Part shown: positions 26,824 through 34,759 of the stretch, in pieces
Position numbering within the stretch: the first letter of the stretch is position 1
Layout: each line of letters starts with the position of its first letter
DNA from: an uncultured Clostridium sp.
GTDB taxonomy: Bacteria > Bacillota > Clostridia > Lachnospirales > Lachnospiraceae
Length of the DNA: 64,000 nucleotides
Assembly (NCBI GenBank): GCA_947253885.1
Contig: CAMYAO010000001.1
Coordinates: 62,001-126,000 of the forward strand
Direction: 5' to 3'
Made by a program: the position numbers and the translations under genes
Notes under the pieces: generated by a model
What the model was told of the DNA's origin: nothing
The model's input: the letters and a program-made list of their open reading frames with translations, nothing else
Databases searched by the model: none

Positions 26824-27684
26824 ATGGAATATGTGATCATGACGGGAATGTCGGGAGCAGGAAAAAGTACCGCGCTCAAAACAATGGAAGATATGGGATA
26901 TTACTGCGTGGACAATCTTCCGATTCCGCTTTTGGAAAAAGTGGTAGAAATTGCAGATTTAGAAGAGGTTCGTTACAATAAGATGGCATTCGGGATTGAT
27001 ATCAGGGGAAGTAAGGATCTGTCGCTTTTAGATGCTGTTTTTGAAAAAATCAGAGAACATCAGATCTTGCTCAGAATTGTATTCTTGGATGCTTCTACGG
27101 AAGCCGTGATTAAACGCTATAAGGAAACGAGGCGTTCACATCCGCTTGCGGGAAAATATTCACTGGAGGAGGCAATTGAACAGGAAAGGAAGCAGATTGA
27201 TTTTCTGAAAAAAGAGGCGGACTATGTAATTGATACGACAAAGCTTCGAAGCAGAGAAACTTCTCAATTGTTGGAGAAGATTTTTTTGGAGGAAAAAAGA
27301 TATAGTAATCTGACGGTTTCCATTGTATCTTTCGGATTTAAATACGGTCTGCCTAATGAGTGTGATCTGGTATTTGATGTTCGTTTTTTGCCGAATCCGT
27401 TTTATGATTTGGAGCTGCGATCCAAAACAGGAAAGGATAGCGAGGTACAGCAGTATGTGATGAATTCGGAGGTATCGCATTCTTTTCTGAATAAATTAAA
27501 GGATATGATTGCTTTTCTGATTCCAAATTATATTGAAGAAGGAAAAAACCGATTGACGATCGGTATCGGTTGCACCGGAGGAAAGCATCGCTCCGTTACG
27601 ATCGCAGGGTTGCTGTGTCGTTATCTGCAGCAGGAAAGCAGTTGTGCCATTCATTTAGAACACAGGGACATTAATCGGGTATAA
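26824..27684 (+). CDS. rapZ: RNase adapter/nucleotide-binding protein RapZ (YvcJ)
   Basis: This 286-residue P-loop protein has Walker A MTGMSGAGKST at residues 6-16 and the C-terminal domain with GIGCTGGKHRSV, both diagnostic for RapZ/YvcJ. In Enterobacteria RapZ guides RNase E to GlmZ; in Bacillota YvcJ affects competence and binds nucleotides. ATG 26824 is preferred; a TTG directly before it (26821) gives one extra codon. It begins right after the murB stop. The gluconeogenesis factor gene yvcK, usually next to it, is absent here. Confidence 0.93.
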   Translation: MEYVIMTGMSGAGKSTALKTMEDMGYYCVDNLPIPLLEKVVEIADLEEVRYNKMAFGIDIRGSKDLSLLDAVFEKIREHQILLRIVFLDASTEAVIKRYKETRRSHPLAGKYSLEEAIEQERKQIDFLKKEADYVIDTTKLRSRETSQLLEKIFLEEKRYSNLTVSIVSFGFKYGLPNECDLVFDVRFLPNPFYDLELRSKTGKDSEVQQYVMNSEVSHSFLNKLKDMIAFLIPNYIEEGKNRLTIGIGCTGGKHRSVTIAGLLCRYLQQESSCAIHLEHRDINRV

Positions 27685-27698
27685 ATCAGGAGAAGAAG

Positions 27699-28637
27699 AT
27701 GTCTTTTTCATCAGATATTAAAGAAGAGCTAATACATATAGAGTCGGATTCTCAGGACAGTATTTTGGCACAGTTATGTGCAACTGTGCTGTTTCTGGGA
27801 ACTCTGGATACGACTCCGGGAGCGGAAACACTGAGTATTTTGACGGAAAATGTCACATTGGCAAGGCAGATTCTTCCGCTGTTAAAAAAATATCTTCCGA
27901 TACAGGTAGAATTACAGATTCGAAAAATAGGAGTACAGGAAAAGACAAATCAATTCCGAATTCTTTTATCAGATCAAAAAGATATTCAGACGATATTGGA
28001 AGCAACACAGTTTTTTCACAGAGGAAGCTGGTTGGAGACTATTTTACAGAAAGAGGAAGCGAAAAGAGGCTTTCTCCGCAGTGCCTTTTTATGTGCGGGA
28101 TCGATGAGTAACCCGGGGAAATCCTATCACTTTGAGATCGTATGCCGTTCTAAAGCGGATGCATTTCTTCTGAGAGAATGTCTTCGGGCATTCGGAGTGG
28201 AAGGGAAACTGGTAAATCGAAAAAATAGGGATATTCTATACATGAAGGACAGTAATGAGATTATTGATACATTAAATCTGATGGGAGCATTCCGGTCTTC
28301 TATGGAACTGGAGAATATTCGAATCATCAAAGAGATGCGAAACAGTGCAAATCGGCAATCCAACTGCGATTCTGCAAATATAAAAAAGATGGTAAGAGCA
28401 GCCGGAAGGCAAATAGAAGACATTCATTATATTGAAGAACACTATGGTTTGCATCGGCTGAAACCGACTTTGGAGGAAATGGCTTATGCAAGGTTAGAAC
28501 ACCCGGATGTATCTTTAGAAGAATTGGGACAGTATCTGGTTCCGTCGGTCGGGAAGTCCGGGGTAAATCATCGTCTGAGGAAGTTGTCGGAATTTGCAAA
28601 AGAGTTAAGAGGGGAAGGAGACATGGATGGGAAATAA
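27699..28637 (+). CDS. whiA: Sporulation/cell-division regulator WhiA
   Basis: The 312-residue protein starts MSFSSDIKEEL, the typical WhiA opening. It has a LAGLIDADG-endonuclease-derived N-terminal domain (GFLRSAFLCAGSMSNP near residue 122) and a C-terminal helix-turn-helix (LEELGQYLVPSVGKSGVNHRLRKL near residue 270, here cited in part). It binds DNA and influences cell division and chromosome segregation in Bacillota. It overlaps the following gene by 11 bases, which indicates translational coupling. Confidence 0.94.
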   Translation: MSFSSDIKEELIHIESDSQDSILAQLCATVLFLGTLDTTPGAETLSILTENVTLARQILPLLKKYLPIQVELQIRKIGVQEKTNQFRILLSDQKDIQTILEATQFFHRGSWLETILQKEEAKRGFLRSAFLCAGSMSNPGKSYHFEIVCRSKADAFLLRECLRAFGVEGKLVNRKNRDILYMKDSNEIIDTLNLMGAFRSSMELENIRIIKEMRNSANRQSNCDSANIKKMVRAAGRQIEDIHYIEEHYGLHRLKPTLEEMAYARLEHPDVSLEELGQYLVPSVGKSGVNHRLRKLSEFAKELRGEGDMDGK

Positions 28638-29544
28638 AAAACTACTGTTTGTTTTTAATCCGAAATCAGGAAAAGGACTGATCAAGAATCATCTGTTAAC
28701 AATCGTGGATACCTTTGTGAAACAAGGCTATGAAGTCACCATTCATCCTACTCAGCATGCCGGAGACGCAAAGGAGATGATGGCGGTTTCCGGATCGTAT
28801 GATCTGGTAGTATGTTCCGGTGGAGACGGAACCATCGACGAGACCGTAACCGGTATCATGCGGTATAATACCGGAACTCCGATCGGTTACATACCGGCAG
28901 GTTCCACTAATGATTTTGCCGCTTCTCTCGGGATTCCGAAAAATATGCCGAGAGCAGCTGAAATTGCAGTTTCCGGGGTGCAGCTGGCGTGTGATGTGGG
29001 AGAGTTTAATAAAGACTACTTTATCTATATCGCGGCATTCGGTATCTTTACGGATGTATCCTATCAGACCAATCAAAATTTAAAAAATGTACTGGGGCAT
29101 GTTGCATATGTACTGGAGGGAGCAAAACGAATCGTGGATGTACCGGCCTATCATCTGAAAGTAGAATTAAACGGAGAAACAATCGAAGATGATTTTATTT
29201 ATGGGATGGTAACCAATTCTATTTCGGTCGGCGGTATGAAGAATCTGACCGGAGAGGATGTATATCTGGATGACGGATTATTTGAGGTGACACTGATACG
29301 ATATCCGGGAAATCCGATTCAGGTAAATGAGATTGTGTCCAGTCTGTTGCTGCCGAAGCTGGTAAGTTCGGATTATATTATAAATTTAAAAACAGATCAG
29401 GTAACGTTTTCCTGCTATAGTGATGTTCCATGGACTCTGGACGGAGAATTCGGAGGGAATCATAAGAAGGTGGAGATTATCAATCACCCGTGTGCAGTGA
29501 ATTACATGGTTCCGAAGGATTTTTCAAGATTCTTGGAAGACTAG
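28627..29544 (+). CDS. Diacylglycerol/lipid kinase-like protein (YegS/BmrU family)
   Basis: This 305-residue protein has the diacylglycerol-kinase catalytic fold: VFNPKSGKG near residue 7, VVCSGGDGTIDETVTGI near residue 58, and the nucleotide-binding IPAGSTNDFAASL near residue 84. A C-terminal beta domain with TLDGE follows. It probably phosphorylates diacylglycerol or a related lipid at the membrane. It overlaps whiA by 11 bases, taking the place normally held by crh/ptsH in many Bacillota. The substrate is inferred from family only. Confidence 0.88.
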   Translation: MGNKKLLFVFNPKSGKGLIKNHLLTIVDTFVKQGYEVTIHPTQHAGDAKEMMAVSGSYDLVVCSGGDGTIDETVTGIMRYNTGTPIGYIPAGSTNDFAASLGIPKNMPRAAEIAVSGVQLACDVGEFNKDYFIYIAAFGIFTDVSYQTNQNLKNVLGHVAYVLEGAKRIVDVPAYHLKVELNGETIEDDFIYGMVTNSISVGGMKNLTGEDVYLDDGLFEVTLIRYPGNPIQVNEIVSSLLLPKLVSSDYIINLKTDQVTFSCYSDVPWTLDGEFGGNHKKVEIINHPCAVNYMVPKDFSRFLED

Positions 29545-29546
29545 CC

Positions 29547-29575
29547 TTTTCATTTTATAGCGAAATGTATATAAT
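29547..29575 (+). promoter_or_regulatory. Probable fba promoter
   Basis: TTTTCA (29547-29552), 17 bases and a consensus TATAAT (29570-29575) lie just after the lipid-kinase stop. Transcription would start near 29582, giving a leader of about 60 bases for fba. The first hexamer is only partly consensus. Confidence 0.5.
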
Positions 29576-29643
29576 GTAGTATAGTTTTAGAAAATAAATA
29601 AAAGCCTGTTTCAGGTATTCAATCAGAAATTTGGAGGATTTGT

Positions 29644-30507
29644 ATGTTAGTAACAGCAAAAGAGATGCTCGATAAAGCAAAGGCCGGTCATTATGCAGTC
29701 GGTCATTTTAATATTAATAACCTAGAATGGACAAAGGCAATTTTGGAAACTGCTCAGGAGTGCAATTCTCCGGTTATTTTAGGGGTATCTGAAGGTGCCG
29801 GCAAATATATGGGCGGTTATAAAACGATTGTCGGAATGGTAAACGGTCTGTTGGAGGGACTTCATATTACAGTTCCGGTTGCATTGCATTTGGATCACGG
29901 TACCTATGACGGTTGTTGTCAGTGTATTGAAGCGGGATTTTCTTCCGTTATGTTTGACGGTTCCAGCTATCCGATCGACGAAAATGTGGAAAAGACCAAA
30001 GAGCTGGTTCAGACCTGTAAAGAGAGAGGGCTTTCTTTAGAAGCCGAGGTCGGTGCGATCGGCGGAGAGGAAGACGGTGTATCTGCACAGGGAGAATGTG
30101 CAGACCCTCAGGAGTGCAAGCGGATTGCGGATCTGGGCGTGGATATGCTGGCTGCCGGAATCGGAAACATTCACGGGAAATATCCGGCTGACTGGGCAGG
30201 ATTGAGTTTTGAGACTCTGGATGCAATCCAGAAACTGACCGGTGCAATGCCGTTGGTTTTACATGGAGGAACCGGTATTCCGGATGAGATGGTAAAAAAA
30301 GCGATTTCACTGGGAGTTGCAAAAATTAATGTAAATACCGAATGTCAGATTGTATTTACAGAGGCGACCAGAAAATATATAGAAGAGGGAAAAGATCTGG
30401 AAGGAAAAGGATATGACCCTCGTAAAGTATTAAAGCCGGGTTATGAGGCAATCAAGGAAAAGGTAAAAGAAAAAATGGAGATGTTTGGCTCAGTAGGTAA
30501 AGCTTAA
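29644..30507 (+). CDS. fba: Class II fructose-1,6-bisphosphate aldolase
   Basis: This zinc-dependent glycolytic aldolase cleaves fructose-1,6-bisphosphate to DHAP and glyceraldehyde-3-phosphate. The 287-residue protein has the metal and substrate motifs HLDHGTYDGCCQCIEAGFSSVM near residue 79, EVGAIGGEEDG near residue 135, ANIHG-like GIGNIHGKYP near residue 175, and LHGGTGIP near residue 208 with a zinc histidine. GGAGG precedes ATG 29644. It is monocistronic, with its own promoter upstream and the glnA control region downstream. Confidence 0.94.
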   Translation: MLVTAKEMLDKAKAGHYAVGHFNINNLEWTKAILETAQECNSPVILGVSEGAGKYMGGYKTIVGMVNGLLEGLHITVPVALHLDHGTYDGCCQCIEAGFSSVMFDGSSYPIDENVEKTKELVQTCKERGLSLEAEVGAIGGEEDGVSAQGECADPQECKRIADLGVDMLAAGIGNIHGKYPADWAGLSFETLDAIQKLTGAMPLVLHGGTGIPDEMVKKAISLGVAKINVNTECQIVFTEATRKYIEEGKDLEGKGYDPRKVLKPGYEAIKEKVKEKMEMFGSVGKA

Positions 30508-30568
30508 GTGCAAAATGTGATGCGATAGCTGGAGACTTGTCAGAAAAAAATAAAGTCAGACGGAACTA

Positions 30569-30618
30569 TTGATTTTCAATCATTTTTATACTATCTTATA
30601 CAGATATAAGATAGTATA
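30569..30618 (+). promoter_or_regulatory. Probable glnA promoter overlapped by a perfect palindrome
   Basis: TTGATT (30569-30574), 17 bases and TATCTT (30592-30597) make a plausible promoter. A perfect inverted repeat covers the -10: the left arm 30587-30600 and right arm 30605-30618 match over 14 bp around CAGA (30601-30604). Such a dyad on a -10 is typical of a repressor operator. It would also form an A/U-rich RNA hairpin in read-through transcripts from fba. It does not match the GlnR/TnrA consensus. Confidence 0.55.
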
Positions 30619-30633
30619 GTTGATGCTGGACAA

Positions 30634-30664
30634 GGGTGTTCCATATTTTGGGACGCCCTTTTTT
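30634..30664 (+). terminator. Intrinsic terminator in the glnA leader
   Basis: GGGTGTTCC (30634-30642) pairs with GGGACGCCC (30650-30658) with G-U pairs, loop ATATTTT, followed by six T (30659-30664). It lies between the presumed glnA promoter/palindrome and the glnA start at 30732. It therefore either ends fba transcription or acts as an attenuator for glnA. Confidence 0.75.
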
Positions 30665-30731
30665 AGATGAAGGACTGATATGGCAGATATCTTGTTTCTG
30701 CAGGCTGAGGTTGATAGAAAGGAAATATAGC

Positions 30732-32843
30732 ATGAGTGAGATTCCAAATGTAGCTGAGATTTTTGGTGAAAACGTATTTAATGATACCGTGATGCAACAG
30801 AGGTTGCCAAAAAAGGTATATCAGAAGTTGCGTGATGTTATGAAAAAGGGTGGAGAACTGGATTTACAGACTGCGGATATTATTGCACATGAGATGAAAG
30901 AATGGGCAATCGAGCAGGGAGCCACACATTATACACACTGGTTTCAGCCTCTTACCGGTGTAACAGCGGAAAAGCATGATTCTTTCATTACCTCTCCTAT
31001 GCCGAACGGAAAGGTTTTGATGAGTTTTTCCGGAAAGGAGCTGATAAAAGGCGAGCCGGATGCTTCTTCTTTTCCGTCCGGAGGACTTCGTGCTACTTTT
31101 GAAGCAAGAGGATATACTGCATGGGATTGTACTTCATATGCATTTGTAAGACATGATGCGGCCGGAGCAACTCTTTGTATTCCGACAGCATTTTGCTCCT
31201 ATACCGGAGAAGCTTTGGATCAGAAGACACCATTGCTTCGTTCTATGGAAGCAATCAATGAACAGACAATCCGGCTTCTTCGTTTATTCGGCAATACGAC
31301 TTCAAAGCGTGCGATTCCATCTGTCGGAATTGAGCAGGAATATTTTATCGTAGATAAAGAAGCATATAAAAAGAGAAAAGATCTGATCTTTACAGGAAGA
31401 ACCCTGTTCGGAGCAATGCCTCCGAAAGGGCAGGAGTTGGACGATCATTATTTCGGTGCGATTCGTCCTCGTATTGCGGCGTTTATGAAGGATGTAAATG
31501 AGGAACTGTGGAAACTGGGGGTTCCGGCAAAGACACAGCACAATGAGGTGGCACCGGCACAGCATGAACTGGCACCTATTTTTGAAAGCTGCAATATTGC
31601 AGTAGATCACAACCATCTGATTATGGAGGTTTTGAAAAAGGTAGCAAACAAGCATGGACTGGAATGTCTGCTTCATGAGAAGCCGTTTAATGGAGTAAAC
31701 GGTTCCGGTAAGCATAACAATTGGTCTATTACAACAGATGACGGAATCAATCTTTTGGAACCCGGCAGGACACCGCATGAGAATATTCAGTTCTTATTGG
31801 TGCTGACTTGTATTATGAGAGCGATAAACCGTCATGCAGAGTTGCTGAGAGAGTCCGCATCTGATGTGGGAAATGACCATAGATTAGGCGCGAATGAAGC
31901 ACCTCCTGCTATTATATCCATGTTTTTGGGGGATCAGTTGGGAGATGTCGTAGATCAGTTGGTTGCGTCCGGAGAGGCAACTCATTCAATAGAGGGCGGA
32001 GTATTGCAGACTGGTGTAAAATCACTCCCGGATTTTGCAAAAGATGCGACAGATCGTAACAGAACTTCTCCGTTTGCTTTTACGGGAAATAAATTTGAAT
32101 TTCGTATGGTCGGTTCTATGGATTCCGTATCGGCACCCAATGTAGTGCTGAATACGATTGTGGCAGAAGCCTTTTCGGATGTTTGCGATGAATTGGAAAA
32201 GGCGGAAGACTTCAATCTGGCAGTGCATGACATCATAAAGCGACAGGCATGTGAGAATGCACGAATTATTTTTAACGGAAACGGATATTCTGATGAATGG
32301 GTAAAGGAAGCGGAGAGAAGAGGACTGCCGAATATCAGCAGTATGGTAGAGGCGATACCGTATCTGACAGCAGATACTTCGGTAGAGGTATTTGAAAAAT
32401 TCGGCGTATTTTCAAGAGCGGAACTGGAATCCCGAAAAGAGATTCAGTTTGAGGCTTATGCAAAAGCAATCAATATCGAGGCAAAGGCAATGATTGATAT
32501 TGCCAGCAAGCATATTATTCCGGCTGTGATTCATGCGACAACAGATCTGGCGGAGTCAATTAATGCGGTTACAAAAGCGGGAGTGAGTGCCGTTGTACAA
32601 AAGGGGATTTTGGAAGAAATTTCCGAGCGTTTATTAGAAGCTAAAACTGCATTGACAAAACTGGAAGAGGTAACAGCCACGGCAAATACAAAAGAGCCGG
32701 GAGAGGAGGCTGCATTGTATTTCCATAAAGAGGTAGTGCCTGCAATGGAGGAATTGCGAAAACCGGTTGATGAAGTAGAAATGATTATTGATAAAAAAAC
32801 ATGGCCTATGCCAAGCTACGGCGATCTGATTTTTGAAGTATAA
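30732..32843 (+). CDS. Glutamine synthetase type III (GlnN-like)
   Basis: This ATP-dependent ammonium-assimilating enzyme belongs to the large GSIII class. The 703-residue product has HWFQPLTG near residue 68, FPSGGLRATFEARGYTAWD near residue 115, SVGIEQEYF near residue 198, the ammonium/substrate region TQHNEVAPAQHELAP near residue 270, and NGSGKHNNWS near residue 324. GSI enzymes have about 450 residues, so length and motifs separate it clearly. ATG 30732 is chosen; an in-frame extension back to 30636 overlaps the terminator. Expression is likely set by the palindrome and terminator upstream. Confidence 0.94.
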   Translation: MSEIPNVAEIFGENVFNDTVMQQRLPKKVYQKLRDVMKKGGELDLQTADIIAHEMKEWAIEQGATHYTHWFQPLTGVTAEKHDSFITSPMPNGKVLMSFSGKELIKGEPDASSFPSGGLRATFEARGYTAWDCTSYAFVRHDAAGATLCIPTAFCSYTGEALDQKTPLLRSMEAINEQTIRLLRLFGNTTSKRAIPSVGIEQEYFIVDKEAYKKRKDLIFTGRTLFGAMPPKGQELDDHYFGAIRPRIAAFMKDVNEELWKLGVPAKTQHNEVAPAQHELAPIFESCNIAVDHNHLIMEVLKKVANKHGLECLLHEKPFNGVNGSGKHNNWSITTDDGINLLEPGRTPHENIQFLLVLTCIMRAINRHAELLRESASDVGNDHRLGANEAPPAIISMFLGDQLGDVVDQLVASGEATHSIEGGVLQTGVKSLPDFAKDATDRNRTSPFAFTGNKFEFRMVGSMDSVSAPNVVLNTIVAEAFSDVCDELEKAEDFNLAVHDIIKRQACENARIIFNGNGYSDEWVKEAERRGLPNISSMVEAIPYLTADTSVEVFEKFGVFSRAELESRKEIQFEAYAKAINIEAKAMIDIASKHIIPAVIHATTDLAESINAVTKAGVSAVVQKGILEEISERLLEAKTALTKLEEVTATANTKEPGEEAALYFHKEVVPAMEELRKPVDEVEMIIDKKTWPMPSYGDLIFEV

Positions 32844-32852
32844 TAAAGAATT

Positions 32853-32901
32853 AAAAAGCTGTCGGGTGCGGAAGATAATATCCGTATCCGGCAGCTTTTT
32901 T
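32853..32901 (+). terminator. Terminator after glnA
   Basis: A long stem starting AAAAAGCTGTCGG pairs with CCGGCAGCTTTTT, with a second pairing block GCGGA/TCCGT inside, followed by TTTTTT around 32895-32901. It works for glnA and, being A-rich on the other side, possibly also for the convergent cvfB gene. Confidence 0.85.
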
Positions 32902-32919
32902 ATTTGCTGTAAGGAATTT

Positions 32920-33753
32920 CTATACAAGTCGGATTCCTTTTTGTGTAAATTCGATTTTGCGTTCTTTATAGAGTCTGCCAACCGCTCTTTTAAATGCATT
33001 TTTACTCATATGAGCCTCACGCAGGATAATCTCCGGAGAGACTTTATCATTGAAAGGGAGAACACCTCCGTAACTTTCAATCAGAGCAAGAACTTCCTTG
33101 GCGTCCTGATCCATTTGAAGATAAGACTTTTCTCGCAGAGTAAGGTCTAATTTTCCATCCGGTTTTACTGATGCGACTTTGGCGGAGATATGGTCTCCGA
33201 TTTTAAGAGGCTGCTGTTGTTCAAATTTCGGAATGCGGGCGGAAAAACGGTTGTCTACCGCTACAAAGGTTCCGAAATTTTCACTGATTTCATATACCTG
33301 TCCTGTCACAAGGTCATCTTTTTGATAAGGAGAGGTTGTTTGCAGCTTATGATATAGATCTCTCATGGAAGCACAAAGACGTTGGCTTTTGTCTATATAC
33401 ATCGTAACAAGGATCTGATCGCCTTCTTTTACTTTGTACAGTTGTTCCCGATAAGGCAAAAATAAGTCTTTTTCCAAACCCCAGTCTAAAAAGGCTCCAA
33501 TCTTTGTGACCTGAACGACTTTTAGAAGTGCCACTTCATCCAGTTCAATAGCAGGTTTTTTTGTGGTGGCGATCGGACGGTCATCAGAATCTTTGTAAAC
33601 AAATACTTCTACTGTGTCATGAAGTGAGAGAGTATCAGATACCTGTTTCTTCGGGAGGAGGATGCGTTCGGCAGAATCCTGATGTTCGGAAAGGTATACG
33701 CCGAAGTCCACCTGTTTTACAACAATAAGAGATTGTGTTTTTCCTAACTGCAT
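32920..33753 (-). CDS. cvfB: S1-domain RNA-binding protein CvfB
   Basis: The 277-residue protein matches CvfB/YitL, a cytoplasmic RNA-binding protein affecting virulence and translation. It carries consecutive S1-like barrels: an N-terminal one with QVDFGVYL near residue 14 and RILLPKKQV, a second with VTKIGAFLDWGLEKDLFLPYREQ near residue 80, and a third near residue 155. It ends in a winged-helix domain, FKRAVGRLYKERKIEF. AGGAG lies 9 bases before the ATG. It is directly downstream of tRNA-Gln on the minus strand but is separated from it by a terminator. Confidence 0.85.
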   Translation of the reverse strand: MQLGKTQSLIVVKQVDFGVYLSEHQDSAERILLPKKQVSDTLSLHDTVEVFVYKDSDDRPIATTKKPAIELDEVALLKVVQVTKIGAFLDWGLEKDLFLPYREQLYKVKEGDQILVTMYIDKSQRLCASMRDLYHKLQTTSPYQKDDLVTGQVYEISENFGTFVAVDNRFSARIPKFEQQQPLKIGDHISAKVASVKPDGKLDLTLREKSYLQMDQDAKEVLALIESYGGVLPFNDKVSPEIILREAHMSKNAFKRAVGRLYKERKIEFTQKGIRLV

Positions 33754-33779
33754 AGTATAGAGCTCCTTCTAAAATGAAT

Positions 33780-33806
33780 AAAAAAAGCACCATGATCATG
33801 GTGCTT
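33780..33806 (-). terminator. Terminator of the tRNA-Gln gene
   Basis: On the minus strand, the perfect palindrome AAGCACCATGATCATGGTGCTT (core cited at plus 33786-33805) is followed by seven T. It lies 8 bases after the tRNA 3' end and before cvfB. Confidence 0.85.
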
Positions 33807-33814
33807 AACAATAG

Positions 33815-33886
33815 CTGGCCCACAAGGATTCGAACCTTGAGATGACGGAGTCAGAGTCCGTTGCCTTACCGTTTGGCGATGGGCCA
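33815..33886 (-). tRNA. tRNA-Gln (anticodon CTG)
   Basis: The 72-base gene on the minus strand starts TGGCCCA and ends TGGGCCA plus discriminator G, giving a full 7-bp acceptor stem. The D loop, a five-pair anticodon stem ACGGA/TCCGT with loop CTCTGAC (anticodon CTG, reading CAG), and the T arm with GGTTCGAATCC are all present. CCA is not encoded. A consensus promoter and a strong terminator flank it, so it is a single-gene unit. Confidence 0.95.
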
Positions 33887-33906
33887 TTACTTTCTCAACA
33901 GAAGCT

Positions 33907-33935
33907 ATTATATAAGATTGAAAGCATAATTGCAA
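33907..33935 (-). promoter_or_regulatory. Promoter of tRNA-Gln
   Basis: On the minus strand TTGCAA (plus 33930-33935), 17 bases and TATAAT (plus 33907-33912) precede the tRNA by about 20 bases. The -10 is a perfect consensus match, as is usual for stable RNA genes. Confidence 0.75.
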
Positions 33936-33957
33936 GCTATTTTAGAAAAAAAGTGTA

Positions 33958-34608
33958 TTATAGTAAGAGAAAGCTGTGATTGAGAAATCCAAAGGAAATC
34001 TCCTCCTGTTTTTCAACCTGAATTCGTCCGGAAGTCAGTTCTGTCAGTTGCGTAAGTTGTGCATCGGCTTCTTGAACGGAAAGAGGAATCTGTAAGGTGA
34101 CGGTGTCTGTATAGTTGCTGTCTAAAACAGGGATCTGATGCTCACCAAGATAATACTGCAGCTTTCCGATATCGGTATAATCCGTTGTGATCGTATAGAG
34201 GGCACCATCGAGCTTTTCTACACAAACAGAATGGTTTAGTCCGTCCAACGCAGCCTGACGGTAGCAGCGAACCAGACCGCCGGTACCTAAAAGAGTTCCG
34301 CCGAAGTACCGGATTACCACAATCAGGCAATTATGAATTTCTTGAGATGTGATAACATCCAAAATCGGTTTTCCGGCAGTGCCGGAAGGTTCTCCATCGT
34401 CGGAAGAACGTAAAATCTCGTTGTGATCTCCTAAAGAAAACGCATAACAGTGATGCCTTGCGTCCCAATATTGTTTTTTAAGAGAAGAAAGGATCTCGGA
34501 AACAGATTCTTCCGTTTCAATCGGAAAAACATGGGAAATAAATTTCGATTTTTTTTCTTCCACTTCGCCTTGTCCGCCCTTATACAGGACAGTGTGTGTT
34601 TGACTCAT
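33958..34608 (-). CDS. YigZ/IMPACT-family protein
   Basis: This 216-residue protein has the IMPACT domain signature: KKSKFISHVFPI near residue 18, DARHHCYAF near residue 48, the hallmark DDGEPSGTAGKPIL near residue 70, and VVIRYFGGTLLGTGGLVRCY near residue 96. A C-terminal ferredoxin-like domain follows. Family members are linked to translation and stress responses, but their biochemical role in bacteria is not settled. The start is preceded by AAAGGAGCTCG. It is divergent from the PBP-like gene. Confidence 0.85.
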   Translation of the reverse strand: MSQTHTVLYKGGQGEVEEKKSKFISHVFPIETEESVSEILSSLKKQYWDARHHCYAFSLGDHNEILRSSDDGEPSGTAGKPILDVITSQEIHNCLIVVIRYFGGTLLGTGGLVRCYRQAALDGLNHSVCVEKLDGALYTITTDYTDIGKLQYYLGEHQIPVLDSNYTDTVTLQIPLSVQEADAQLTQLTELTSGRIQVEKQEEISFGFLNHSFLLL

Positions 34609-34759
34609 GACGAGCTCCTTTCATCAGATAAAGATTTCTTAACAGGTGATAGTATAGCATTAAAAGAGTCTTTTGTGTTAGAATAATGTAGCATATATAG
34701 AAGAAAGAAACAGATATATCAAGTAGAAACAGAGGTTTCTATATGAGATTGGAGTATAT

